Shown one piece after another: positions 1-8,100 of a stretch of DNA of 64,000 nucleotides. The DNA is from Clostridium felsineum DSM 794 (GTDB taxonomy: Bacteria > Bacillota > Clostridia > Clostridiales > Clostridiaceae): NCBI RefSeq assembly GCF_002006355.2, contig NZ_CP096980.1, positions 434,001 through 498,000 on the forward strand. Direction: 5' to 3'. How positions within the stretch are numbered: position 1 is the first letter of the stretch; each line of letters opens with the position of its first letter. The notes beneath the pieces are model-generated. The model searched no databases. It had not been told where the DNA came from and saw only the letters and a list, made by a program, of their open reading frames with translations. The position numbers and the translations under genes are program-made.

Positions 1-489
1 TTTGTCAATTTTTAAAGCACTATCAAGAAAGTTAATTGCAGTATCGTATTTTTTATTTGAGGCTTCGTTTTTGGCTTTTTCTATAGTATCCGTTACATAT
101 AGTTTATTAGCTGTTACTATTTTTGCTTGAGATATACTATATCTTTTCTTATCGCACTTTTTAACTTTTTTAAATATGTAAGTAGCATCAAGGTATTGCT
201 TTTTATTAAAGAGAGTCAAAGCAGAGTTAAAATCTTTTTTTGATTGTTTTAATGTAGAAGCTAAACTGATTTCAGAATTGATAAGGGAACTATCAGAGGA
301 ATAAAATCTACTGGATTTTAAATTTTTAAAGGCTTTAATTGATGAGTCATATTGTTCTTTTGACAATAAATTTTCTGCACCTTTTAAGTTAGTTTTATAA
401 GAATGATAGCTGTAGCCATATACAGATAAAGGTACACCTAAAGAGCAGGTTATAATTAGGGCTGCTGCAATTTTAATCTTGTTTTTCAT
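1..489 (-). CDS. Partial exported/membrane-anchored repeat protein
   Basis: An open frame runs from an ATG at 489 to the window edge with no stop, so only the first 163 codons are visible. A GGAG Shine-Dalgarno lies about 9 bases upstream of the ATG. The N-terminus (MKNKIKIAAALIITCSLG) has a short positive stretch followed by a hydrophobic segment, as in a signal peptide or signal anchor. The rest is lysine-, serine- and tyrosine-rich and contains three similar helical segments of the pattern KxYDxAxxxF (around residues 47, 96 and 150), which resembles tetratricopeptide-like repeats. I do not recognise a named family. The C-terminal domain, which might define its role, is outside the window. 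Confidence 0.75.
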   Translation of the reverse strand, partial: MKNKIKIAAALIITCSLGVPLSVYGYSYHSYKTNLKGAENLLSKEQYDSSIKAFKNLKSSRFYSSDSSLINSEISLASTLKQSKKDFNSALTLFNKKQYLDATYIFKKVKKCDKKRYSISQAKIVTANKLYVTDTIEKAKNEASNKKYDTAINFLDSALKIDK

Positions 490-596
490 TTCATATACTC
501 CAATTCTATAATATTATATTTACTATAACATGCATAAAGCCACAATAACAATAATATTTAAATAAAAACTAAATTACCTATAATTCAAAAATATGG

Positions 597-650
597 TTGA
601 CGATACTAACAATTGATAGTATTATTAAAATATAAACTAACAATTGATAG
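597..650 (+). promoter_or_regulatory. TetR-gene promoter with two operator copies
   Basis: TTGACG (597-602) and TATTAT (620-625) are separated by 17 bp. The 15-mer ACTAACAATTGATAG occupies exactly the spacer (605-619) and recurs at 636-650, 31 bp downstream. Its core CTAACAATTGATAG is a near-palindrome, with 12 of 14 positions symmetric. Twin operators in the spacer and around the start site of a tetR gene indicate autorepression. Confidence 0.8.
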
Positions 651-669
651 GTTTAAAATGGGAGATAAT

Positions 670-1278
670 ATGGAATCAAAAAAAAATACTAAACAAAATA
701 TATTTGAAGAAGCAGCAAAATTATTTGCTAAAGATGGATATAATGGTGTTTCTATGAGGCAAATTGCACGAGAAGTAGGAATAAAAGAAAGTTCTATATA
801 TAATCATTATAAAAATAAAGAAGAGATTTTGAGTAGTTTGTTTGACTATTTTGCAGAAACTCTAACAAAATACAGACCTAGTGAAGAAGAGATTGAAAAA
901 ATGCTTAATTACATGTCAGTTGCAGATGTTTTTAAACAATTAATTATTGGGCTAGGAAAGACTTTAAACGGTACGTTAGATACTATTGCAAGGATAATAT
1001 ATACTGAGCAGTTTAGAAATGAAAAAGCAAAAAAAATCATGCTTGATAACTTAATAAAGGAGCCATCGGAGTTTGCAGCGAAGGTTTTAAGAATAATGCT
1101 TAGAAAGAAATTGATAAGGGAAATTGATATAGAATTGATTGCACGTGAATATAACTACGCTCTTTTAGCTATAACCTTTGAATATGCACATGCAGTAAGC
1201 ACTGGTCAGGACACATCTCCTATAATTAAAAAGATGTTTGAGCATGTAGAGTTTATATGTAATGCGATAAAATACTAG
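670..1278 (+). CDS. TetR/AcrR family transcriptional regulator
   Basis: A 202-residue one-component repressor. Residues 1-60 form the TetR helix-turn-helix (AAKLFAKDGYNGVSMRQIA, then GIKESSIYNHYKNKEEIL). The C-terminal two thirds is the helical ligand-binding and dimerisation domain and has no specific match I recognise. The start is placed at 670 because GGGAG (660-664) lies 5 bases upstream; the frame is open back to 613 but that start has no ribosome site and would lie inside the promoter. The DUF998 membrane protein gene begins 25 bp downstream in the same direction, so the two form an operon. The promoter carries twin near-palindromes, which suggests autoregulation. The ligand cannot be told from sequence. 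Confidence 0.9.
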   Translation: MESKKNTKQNIFEEAAKLFAKDGYNGVSMRQIAREVGIKESSIYNHYKNKEEILSSLFDYFAETLTKYRPSEEEIEKMLNYMSVADVFKQLIIGLGKTLNGTLDTIARIIYTEQFRNEKAKKIMLDNLIKEPSEFAAKVLRIMLRKKLIREIDIELIAREYNYALLAITFEYAHAVSTGQDTSPIIKKMFEHVEFICNAIKY

Positions 1279-1303
1279 TTTAGTGTTAAAGGGGATTTTA
1301 TGT

Positions 1304-1924
1304 ATGAGGAAAGGGATATTTATAACAGGAATCATTTCACCAATAATATATGTTTTATATGTTATCATTGGTGGAGTTCTTTGGAAGGGATATAGTCAAG
1401 TAAAACAGCCAATAAGTGATTTGTCTGCAAGCGGAGCTCCGAACCTTGGTATGGTCAATAATTTTGGCATGCTATCTCAAATATTTGGACTGATTTTTGC
1501 AATAGGCGCATTTATTTACTTAAAAAAGCTTAAGATAAAAAGTTTGAATATATCAATGCTTCTACTTATAGCTGAGGGGGTAGTAAGTATTTCATATTCT
1601 TTTTTCCCAGAAGATATGAAGGGAGCTACTCTAACTTTTACAGGGATTATGCATTTTGTTGTAACTGGATTAATAGTTCCCATAGTTATTTTAATGCCAT
1701 TGTTTGCAGGCATTGCATTTAAAAAGTTTAATGAGTACAAAAGATTTTCAACATATTCTATAATAACTTCAATAGTTATATTTATTTCAGGTATATTATC
1801 TGTTGTTGTAATGGCAAATGATTTTCCCTTCTTTGGAGTTGTTGAAAGGATTAATATAGGAGCACTACAATTATGGATACTTTTATTTGCTATTAAGCTC
1901 TTAAATATGAAAACTGAAAATTAA
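1304..1924 (+). CDS. DUF998 family six-helix membrane protein
   Basis: A 206-residue integral membrane protein with about six hydrophobic segments (roughly residues 5-25, 45-65, 75-95, 112-136, 147-167 and 180-200). The sequence KQPISDLSASGAPN after helix 1 is characteristic of the DUF998 family (Pfam PF06197), whose function is unknown. The start at 1304 has AAAGGGGA at 1288-1295; a GTG at 1283 in the same frame would lie upstream of that ribosome site and is rejected. It is the second gene of the TetR operon, so its expression probably follows the signal sensed by the repressor. A drug or lipid role is sometimes guessed for such pairs, but nothing here demonstrates it. Confidence 0.85.
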   Translation: MRKGIFITGIISPIIYVLYVIIGGVLWKGYSQVKQPISDLSASGAPNLGMVNNFGMLSQIFGLIFAIGAFIYLKKLKIKSLNISMLLLIAEGVVSISYSFFPEDMKGATLTFTGIMHFVVTGLIVPIVILMPLFAGIAFKKFNEYKRFSTYSIITSIVIFISGILSVVVMANDFPFFGVVERINIGALQLWILLFAIKLLNMKTEN

Positions 1925-1928
1925 TTAA

Positions 1929-1966
1929 AAGTCTACGTTGTTCGTTGTAATAAAAAATGTAGACTT
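1929..1966. terminator. Possible bidirectional terminator hairpin
   Basis: AAGTCTAC (1929-1936) pairs with GTAGACTT (1959-1966) between convergent genes. The loop is long (22 nt) and the T-tract is poor, so this is a weak call. Confidence 0.4.
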
Positions 1967-1971
1967 CTATA

Positions 1972-3360
1972 TTATAAGTTGAATTTTTTCTTCCAAGCAC
2001 CACTTAAAAAGCGCATAAAAAGAAGTAAAAAACGAAATACATTGTCACATATCATACAAATCCATACTGCTTTTAAACCTAAATGAAATTTATATATGCA
2101 TACAGTTGCCGATAAAATTCTTACTCCCCACATGGATATTATTGATACAAATACAGGAGTTTTAGTATCACCCATTCCGTTAAATATTCCTTCAAGCATT
2201 ATGAGTGCCCCAAATAAAGGTTCAGACACAGCTACAAGTCTTAGGATGGAAGCACCAGATTTAATTACTAAAGGATCATTTATAAAAATAGACATAATAA
2301 AACTAGGAAATAAAAATAAAATAGTACCGGTTATAGTCATTACAATAGTAGCCATTGCTATAATAGTAACAGACATTTGGTGTAATTTCTCTTGGTTTTT
2401 TTCACCTAAAGCATTTCCAGCCAAGGTTGATGCAGATGATTGCATACCGAAGCCAGGAATATAGAAGGCTTCTTCGGCAGTTAAGGCAATTGAATGAGCA
2501 GCAAAGGCTAAAGTTCCTAACCTAGTTACAATAGAAGAAAAAACAACTTGACCAAGGCATGTACCCACATGTTCAATAGTTACAGGGAAGCCTACTTTAA
2601 TACACCTTCCCATAACTTCCATATTAAGTTTGATTTTTTCACCCTTAGGGGAAACCAGCCTATTTCTATATAGTGCAAAAAGCATTAAAAGACCACTTAT
2701 AGTATAAGCTACAGCACCAGCAATAGCAGAGCCTACTATACCTAAACCTGCGCCATGGGTATGAATCTTTAAACCTCCAACAGATATAGTTTGATTACCG
2801 TAAATTAATATGCAATTTAGAAGGATATTAATTATATTCATAATAAGGTTTACTTTCATAGGTGTCTTCATGTCACCCGTAGCGCGTAGAACGGCACCAA
2901 AAATTATAATAGCAACACGAAACAGCATAGGAATGCATATTATACCAAAATATAAAGATGCATTTTTTTGAATTTCAGGAGAGGCACCTAGCCATTTGGG
3001 TAAAAATGGGCTTATGGATAAAGTTATTATGCCCATAACTAATCCTAATACAATAGTAATTATGATAGATTGAACAGCAGCTATTTTTGCTTTCTTTAAT
3101 TTTTTTGCGCCTATGCAGAAGGATATGTAAGATAGTATACCTACGTCCATAGCAAAGGCAGGGCTATTTATAAGCCAAGTTACTGTGGTTGTAAGCCCAA
3201 CAGCAGCCGAAGCCTCAGCACCAAGCCTACCAACCATAGCGGAAGATACATACTGCACTGTAGTTTCAAGAGCTTGTTCAAGCACAGCAGGCCAGGATAA
3301 GGCAAAAATAGATATAATCATTTCTTTTCTTTGGTTTATAGTTTTTGTAATGTTTAACAT
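1972..3360 (-). CDS. MATE family multidrug efflux transporter
   Basis: About 462 residues with twelve hydrophobic segments in two homologous halves, the layout of MATE (multi-antimicrobial extrusion, NorM/DinF-like) antiporters that use a Na+ or H+ gradient to export cationic drugs. Near the N-terminus FALSWPAVLEQALETTVQYVSS is the typical MATE helix 1, and GMGDTKTPVFVS in the second half mirrors ATGDMKTPMKVN in the first. The start at 3360 (MLNITKT) is chosen because GGAG lies 7 bases upstream; the GTG at 3375 overlaps that site. The gene is monocistronic and faces the DUF998 gene. Substrate is unknown. Confidence 0.9.
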   Translation of the reverse strand: MLNITKTINQRKEMIISIFALSWPAVLEQALETTVQYVSSAMVGRLGAEASAAVGLTTTVTWLINSPAFAMDVGILSYISFCIGAKKLKKAKIAAVQSIIITIVLGLVMGIITLSISPFLPKWLGASPEIQKNASLYFGIICIPMLFRVAIIIFGAVLRATGDMKTPMKVNLIMNIINILLNCILIYGNQTISVGGLKIHTHGAGLGIVGSAIAGAVAYTISGLLMLFALYRNRLVSPKGEKIKLNMEVMGRCIKVGFPVTIEHVGTCLGQVVFSSIVTRLGTLAFAAHSIALTAEEAFYIPGFGMQSSASTLAGNALGEKNQEKLHQMSVTIIAMATIVMTITGTILFLFPSFIMSIFINDPLVIKSGASILRLVAVSEPLFGALIMLEGIFNGMGDTKTPVFVSIISMWGVRILSATVCIYKFHLGLKAVWICMICDNVFRFLLLFMRFLSGAWKKKFNL

Positions 3361-3607
3361 AATGTTTCTCCGCACTTTTTAGATTGATTATATATTGATG
3401 ATAAGACATTTTTTACTATATGGTCAAGTGAATAGGATAAATATGATAGAATATACATAAGATTAAAAGATGCTTTGTATATTTTTTCTACATGACAAAG
3501 AGTAAGTATTTCTATTATAATAATAAAGTGAAACTAGTTTAATTGATAAGATATTTTACACTATTAAAAGTACTAAAAATTTTGGAGAGAAGGTTAAGAA
3601 AGTTAGC

Positions 3608-6600
3608 ATGAAAAGAATAAAAGAAATTTTTAGTGACTATGGAAATGGTAACATAAATAGTGCTGTAGTAGAATCGGTAGTCTTAAAGAAGAAAAGTAAG
3701 ACATTAGAAATGAAAATAAGTTCCGATAGGTATATCGAAATAAGAGAATTTCAAAGGTTTAATAGCTTCATAAAAAAGAGGTTTAAACTAGATGATTCTG
3801 TGATTGAGGTAAACTATCTTGATGGAACCAATAAAAAACCCATAAAAGATGAAATAAAAGATATTGTGCTTTCTATGACAGATAAACATCCTGTTTTAAA
3901 AGCATTAATAAATAGTAGTAAATGTGAAGTTGAAGAAAATACTATAAATTTCAAATTTAAGATTGCAGCAGCAGATTTTTTTAAGTCTATGAATTATGAT
4001 AAAAAGCTTTATAATGCAATAAAAACTCTTTATGGTGCAGCCTATAATATAAATTTTGTTGACAATGTAAGTAGTGAAGAGTTGATGCTTCAGCAAGAGG
4101 CTAGAGATCAAGAAATGCTGGCAATTTCAAAACAAATAAAAGAGGCTATGGGAAGTACTACTCAAGCTTCTGTAGAACCAGCTGTAGTCAGGGAAAATAC
4201 ATATAAAAAAGAAGAAGGTAAAGAAGAAGGCAAGGGTAAAAAAGTTGATTCTTTATTGATATTAGGAAGAAGTTCTAAAATTAAAGAAAATGTTATAAAA
4301 ATAACTGATATCACGCCTGATGAAGGAAAGGTAGCTATAGAAGGTGAGATATCAAACATAGAAACAAGAGAGCTAAAAAGTGGAAAGACTTTGGTTTCAT
4401 TTGATTTATACGATGGATCAAGTTCTATGACCTGCAAATCTTTCTTAAAACCAGGTGAAGACGGTGAAGTTATAGGTAGGCTTAAAAAGGCTAAAGGCGT
4501 TAGACTTGCAGGGATTGCTGGATACAGTAAATTTTCAGGGGAAGTTGAGATGATTTCTAATACAATAGTAGAAACTGGTGGTATTAGAAGGGCTAAAAGA
4601 CAAGATAATTCAGAGCTAAAAAGGGTAGAACTTCACATGCATACAAAGATGAGTCAAATGGATGCTATGACAAGTGCAACAGATTTGATAAAGAGAGCTA
4701 TGAGTTGGGGAATGAAGTCTATTGCAATAACAGATCATGGTGTTGTTCAGGCATTTCCAGAAGCACATAAGCTTTTAGGCAGAGATAATCCTGACATGAA
4801 GATAATATATGGTGTTGAAGCGTATCTGACACCTGATAAGAAGCCTGCAGTAATGGATGATAAAGGGCAAAGTATTGATACTACATATTGTGTTTTAGAT
4901 TTAGAAACTACAGGTTTTTCACCAAAGACTGAAAAAATAACTGAAATAGGAATTATGAAGTATGAGGGTGAAAAGGTAGTAGATAAGTTTAGCTTATTTG
5001 TAAATCCTGAAAAACCTATTCCAGCAAGGGTTGTGGAAGTTACTAACATAACTGATGATATGGTTAGAAATGCTGAAACCATCGATAAGGTTTTCCCTAA
5101 AATGCTCGAATTTATTAAGGGAACTGTTTTGGTTGCCCATAATGCAGCCTTTGATATTGGATTTTTAAAGCATAATGCTAAAGTTTTAGGATATGAATTT
5201 GATTTTACCTATCTTGACACGTTATCCTTAGCACAGGCAGTTTTTCCACAGTATAAGAGTTATAAGCTTGGTAGAATTGCTAAGAATCTAGGAATAAAGG
5301 TAGAAGTTGCACATAGAGCCTTAGATGATGTTGATACAACTGTTAAGGTATTTAGTAAGATGCTTGAAATCCTTAAGGAAAGAGGAGCCAAAACACTTGC
5401 AGAGGTTGATATATATGCTTCAGATGAAGAGTCTAGAAAAGAGGCGTATAAAAAACCTAGAACTTATCATGCAATAATACTAGCCAAGAACTACGTAGGT
5501 TTAAAAAACTTATATAAATTAGTATCTTATTCGCATTTGAATTATTTTTATAAAAAGCCTCGTATATTAAAGAGCCTTTATAGAAAATATTCAGAGGGGC
5601 TCATACTAGGAAGTGCGTGTAGTGAAGGAGAGCTTTTTCAAGCAATACTTCTTGGAAAATCTGATGAAGAATTAGAGGCTATTGCTAAGGAATACGATTA
5701 TTTGGAAATACAACCTTTAGGAAATGATGATTATTTAATAAGAAATGGGCAATTACCAAATAAGGAAGCTATAAAAGATATCAATAGAAAAATTGTAGCA
5801 TTAGCAGAGAAGCAAAACAAACCTGTAGTGGCTACTGGTGATGTTCACTTTATGGACCCAGAGGATGAGATTTATAGACGTATACTTGAAGCAGGTCAAG
5901 GTTTTAAAGATGCTGATGAGCAAGCACCATTATATTTAAGAACTACAGAAGAGATGCTTCAAGAGTTCACATACTTGGGAAGAGAAAAAGCTTACGAGGT
6001 AGTAGTTACAAATACCAATAAAGTATCTGATATGTGTGAGAGGATCAGTCCTATTTCACCAGAGAAATGTCCTCCTCATATAGATGGATGTGAACAAACA
6101 ATAAAGGATATAGCATATGGAAAGGCCCATGAGCTTTATGGTGAGAAGCTTCCAGAAATTGTTCAGCAGAGATTGGATAAGGAACTTGAATCAATCATAA
6201 AAAATGGTTTCTCTGTAATGTATATTATAGCTCAAAAGCTTGTGTGGAAATCCAATGAGGATGGATATCTGGTTGGATCTAGAGGATCTGTTGGATCATC
6301 CTTTGTGGCGAACATGACAGGTATAACGGAGGTAAACTCTCTGCCACCACATTACAGGTGCCCTAAATGTAAGTACTCTGATTTCTCAGATTATGGGGTT
6401 AAGAATGGTTTCGATTTACCTGATAAAGTTTGTCCTGTTTGCGGCGAGAAGTTAGATAAGGATGGTATGGATATACCTTTTGAAACCTTCCTAGGGTTTA
6501 ATGGTGATAAAGAGCCAGATATAGATCTTAACTTTTCAGGAGAATATCAAGCAAAGGCACATAGATATACTGAAGTAATTTTTGGTAAAGGCACAACCTT

Positions 6601-7963
6601 TAAGGCTGGAACTATAGGTACAATAGCTGACAAAACAGCTTTTGGATATGTTAAAAAGTATTATGATGAAAAAAATATATCGGTGAATAAGGCTGAAATA
6701 ATAAGAATTTCAAAAGGATGTACTGGAATAAAAAGAACTACAGGTCAGCATCCAGGTGGAATTATAGTTGTTCCAAAAGGAAGAGAAATATTTGAATTTT
6801 GCCCTGTACAGCATCCAGCAGATGATCCGAATTCTGATATTATAACAACACATTTTGATTATCACTCTATAGATCAGAACCTTTTAAAGCTTGATATACT
6901 TGGGCACGATGATCCTACAGTTATAAGAATGCTTCAAGATATAACGGGAGTAGATCCTCAAAAGATACCACTAGACGATAAGGAAACAATGTCTTTATTT
7001 TCATCTACAAAGGCTCTTGGAGTAACAGAACAGCAGATAAACTCCAAGGTTGGAACTTTCGGTATACCTGAGTTTGGAACTAAGTTTGTACGTGGAATGC
7101 TTGTTGACACAATGCCAACGACCTTTTCTGATTTATTATGTATATCAGGACTTTCACATGGTACTGATGTATGGCTTGGAAATGCTAAAGATTTAATTGA
7201 TCAAGGAATAGTTACTCTAAGTGAAGCTGTTTGTACTAGAGATGATATCATGATCTATCTTATAAAAAAAGGCTTGCCGCCAAACACTGCTTTTAAAATA
7301 ATGGAGCTTGTACGTAAGGGAAAAGCTTTAAAGGATCCAGAAAAATGGGCAGAATATGAAGCTTTAATGAGGGAACATGAAGTGCCAGAATGGTATATAG
7401 ATTCATGTAGGAAGATAAAATACATGTTTCCTAAGGCCCATGCAGCAGCTTATGTAATGATGGCATTTAGGATAGCTTGGTTTAAAGTGCATATACCTAA
7501 AGCTTATTATGCAGCATACTTTAGTATAAGAGCAAAAGCTTTTGATGCGGAGTTTATGATTTTTGGAAAAGAAACAGTTAAGCAGAAGATGAAGGAAATC
7601 CAAATGATGGGTAATGATGCAGGTCCAAAAGATAAAGATATGTATGACGATTTAGAAATAGTTTTAGAGATGTATGAAAGAGGTTTTGAGTTTCTTCCGA
7701 TTGACTTATATAAATCTCATTCAACAAGGTTTTTGGTAGAGGAAGAAGGTTTAAGACCACCAATAAACAGTATATCTGGTATGGGAAATGTAGCAGCAGA
7801 TGGTATATATAACGCTATGCAAGAGGAAAAGCCAATAAGCTCCATAGAAGATTTAAAGAAAAGAGCTAAAATAGGAAATGCTGCCATAGAGTCACTTAGA
7901 AAGTTTGGATGCTTAAAAGGTCTTCCTGAAAGCGATCAATTAAGCTTTTTCGATACATTATAA
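3608..7963 (+). CDS. polC: DNA polymerase III alpha subunit, PolC type
   Basis: The 1451-residue replicative polymerase of low-GC Gram-positives, full length for PolC. Domains in order: an N-terminal tau-binding region; an OB fold (about 220-310); PHP domain part 1 starting near residue 340 (ELHMHTKMSQMDA); an inserted DnaQ-like proofreading exonuclease (DLETTGFSP near 430, HNAAFDIGF near 510, then a D-x3-D motif near 575); PHP part 2; the C-family polymerase core with a four-cysteine zinc motif (CPKC near 918 and CPVCG near 942) and the catalytic segment PDIDLNFSGE near 970; and C-terminal helix-hairpin-helix and duplex-binding parts. The ATG at 3608 follows a purine-rich GGAGAGAAGG at a rather long distance. 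It is flanked downstream by a strong terminator. Confidence 0.97.
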   Translation: MKRIKEIFSDYGNGNINSAVVESVVLKKKSKTLEMKISSDRYIEIREFQRFNSFIKKRFKLDDSVIEVNYLDGTNKKPIKDEIKDIVLSMTDKHPVLKALINSSKCEVEENTINFKFKIAAADFFKSMNYDKKLYNAIKTLYGAAYNINFVDNVSSEELMLQQEARDQEMLAISKQIKEAMGSTTQASVEPAVVRENTYKKEEGKEEGKGKKVDSLLILGRSSKIKENVIKITDITPDEGKVAIEGEISNIETRELKSGKTLVSFDLYDGSSSMTCKSFLKPGEDGEVIGRLKKAKGVRLAGIAGYSKFSGEVEMISNTIVETGGIRRAKRQDNSELKRVELHMHTKMSQMDAMTSATDLIKRAMSWGMKSIAITDHGVVQAFPEAHKLLGRDNPDMKIIYGVEAYLTPDKKPAVMDDKGQSIDTTYCVLDLETTGFSPKTEKITEIGIMKYEGEKVVDKFSLFVNPEKPIPARVVEVTNITDDMVRNAETIDKVFPKMLEFIKGTVLVAHNAAFDIGFLKHNAKVLGYEFDFTYLDTLSLAQAVFPQYKSYKLGRIAKNLGIKVEVAHRALDDVDTTVKVFSKMLEILKERGAKTLAEVDIYASDEESRKEAYKKPRTYHAIILAKNYVGLKNLYKLVSYSHLNYFYKKPRILKSLYRKYSEGLILGSACSEGELFQAILLGKSDEELEAIAKEYDYLEIQPLGNDDYLIRNGQLPNKEAIKDINRKIVALAEKQNKPVVATGDVHFMDPEDEIYRRILEAGQGFKDADEQAPLYLRTTEEMLQEFTYLGREKAYEVVVTNTNKVSDMCERISPISPEKCPPHIDGCEQTIKDIAYGKAHELYGEKLPEIVQQRLDKELESIIKNGFSVMYIIAQKLVWKSNEDGYLVGSRGSVGSSFVANMTGITEVNSLPPHYRCPKCKYSDFSDYGVKNGFDLPDKVCPVCGEKLDKDGMDIPFETFLGFNGDKEPDIDLNFSGEYQAKAHRYTEVIFGKGTTFKAGTIGTIADKTAFGYVKKYYDEKNISVNKAEIIRISKGCTGIKRTTGQHPGGIIVVPKGREIFEFCPVQHPADDPNSDIITTHFDYHSIDQNLLKLDILGHDDPTVIRMLQDITGVDPQKIPLDDKETMSLFSSTKALGVTEQQINSKVGTFGIPEFGTKFVRGMLVDTMPTTFSDLLCISGLSHGTDVWLGNAKDLIDQGIVTLSEAVCTRDDIMIYLIKKGLPPNTAFKIMELVRKGKALKDPEKWAEYEALMREHEVPEWYIDSCRKIKYMFPKAHAAAYVMMAFRIAWFKVHIPKAYYAAYFSIRAKAFDAEFMIFGKETVKQKMKEIQMMGNDAGPKDKDMYDDLEIVLEMYERGFEFLPIDLYKSHSTRFLVEEEGLRPPINSISGMGNVAADGIYNAMQEEKPISSIEDLKKRAKIGNAAIESLRKFGCLKGLPESDQLSFFDTL

Positions 7964-7968
7964 ATTTA

Positions 7969-8010
7969 AAAAGAGAATTCTAAAAAAATAGAGTTCTCTT
8001 TTGTTTCTTC
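7969..8010 (+). terminator. polC terminator
   Basis: A 14-bp stem with one G-T pair (7969-7982 with 7989-8002), a 6-nt loop and a following T-rich run, right after the polC stop. Confidence 0.85.
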
Positions 8011-8100
8011 ATAGATTAAACAAGTGGTATAATATGGTATAGTATATAGCTATATATTTTATTATTTTAAAACTTTGTGCACTTAAGAGGAGGTGACTCG

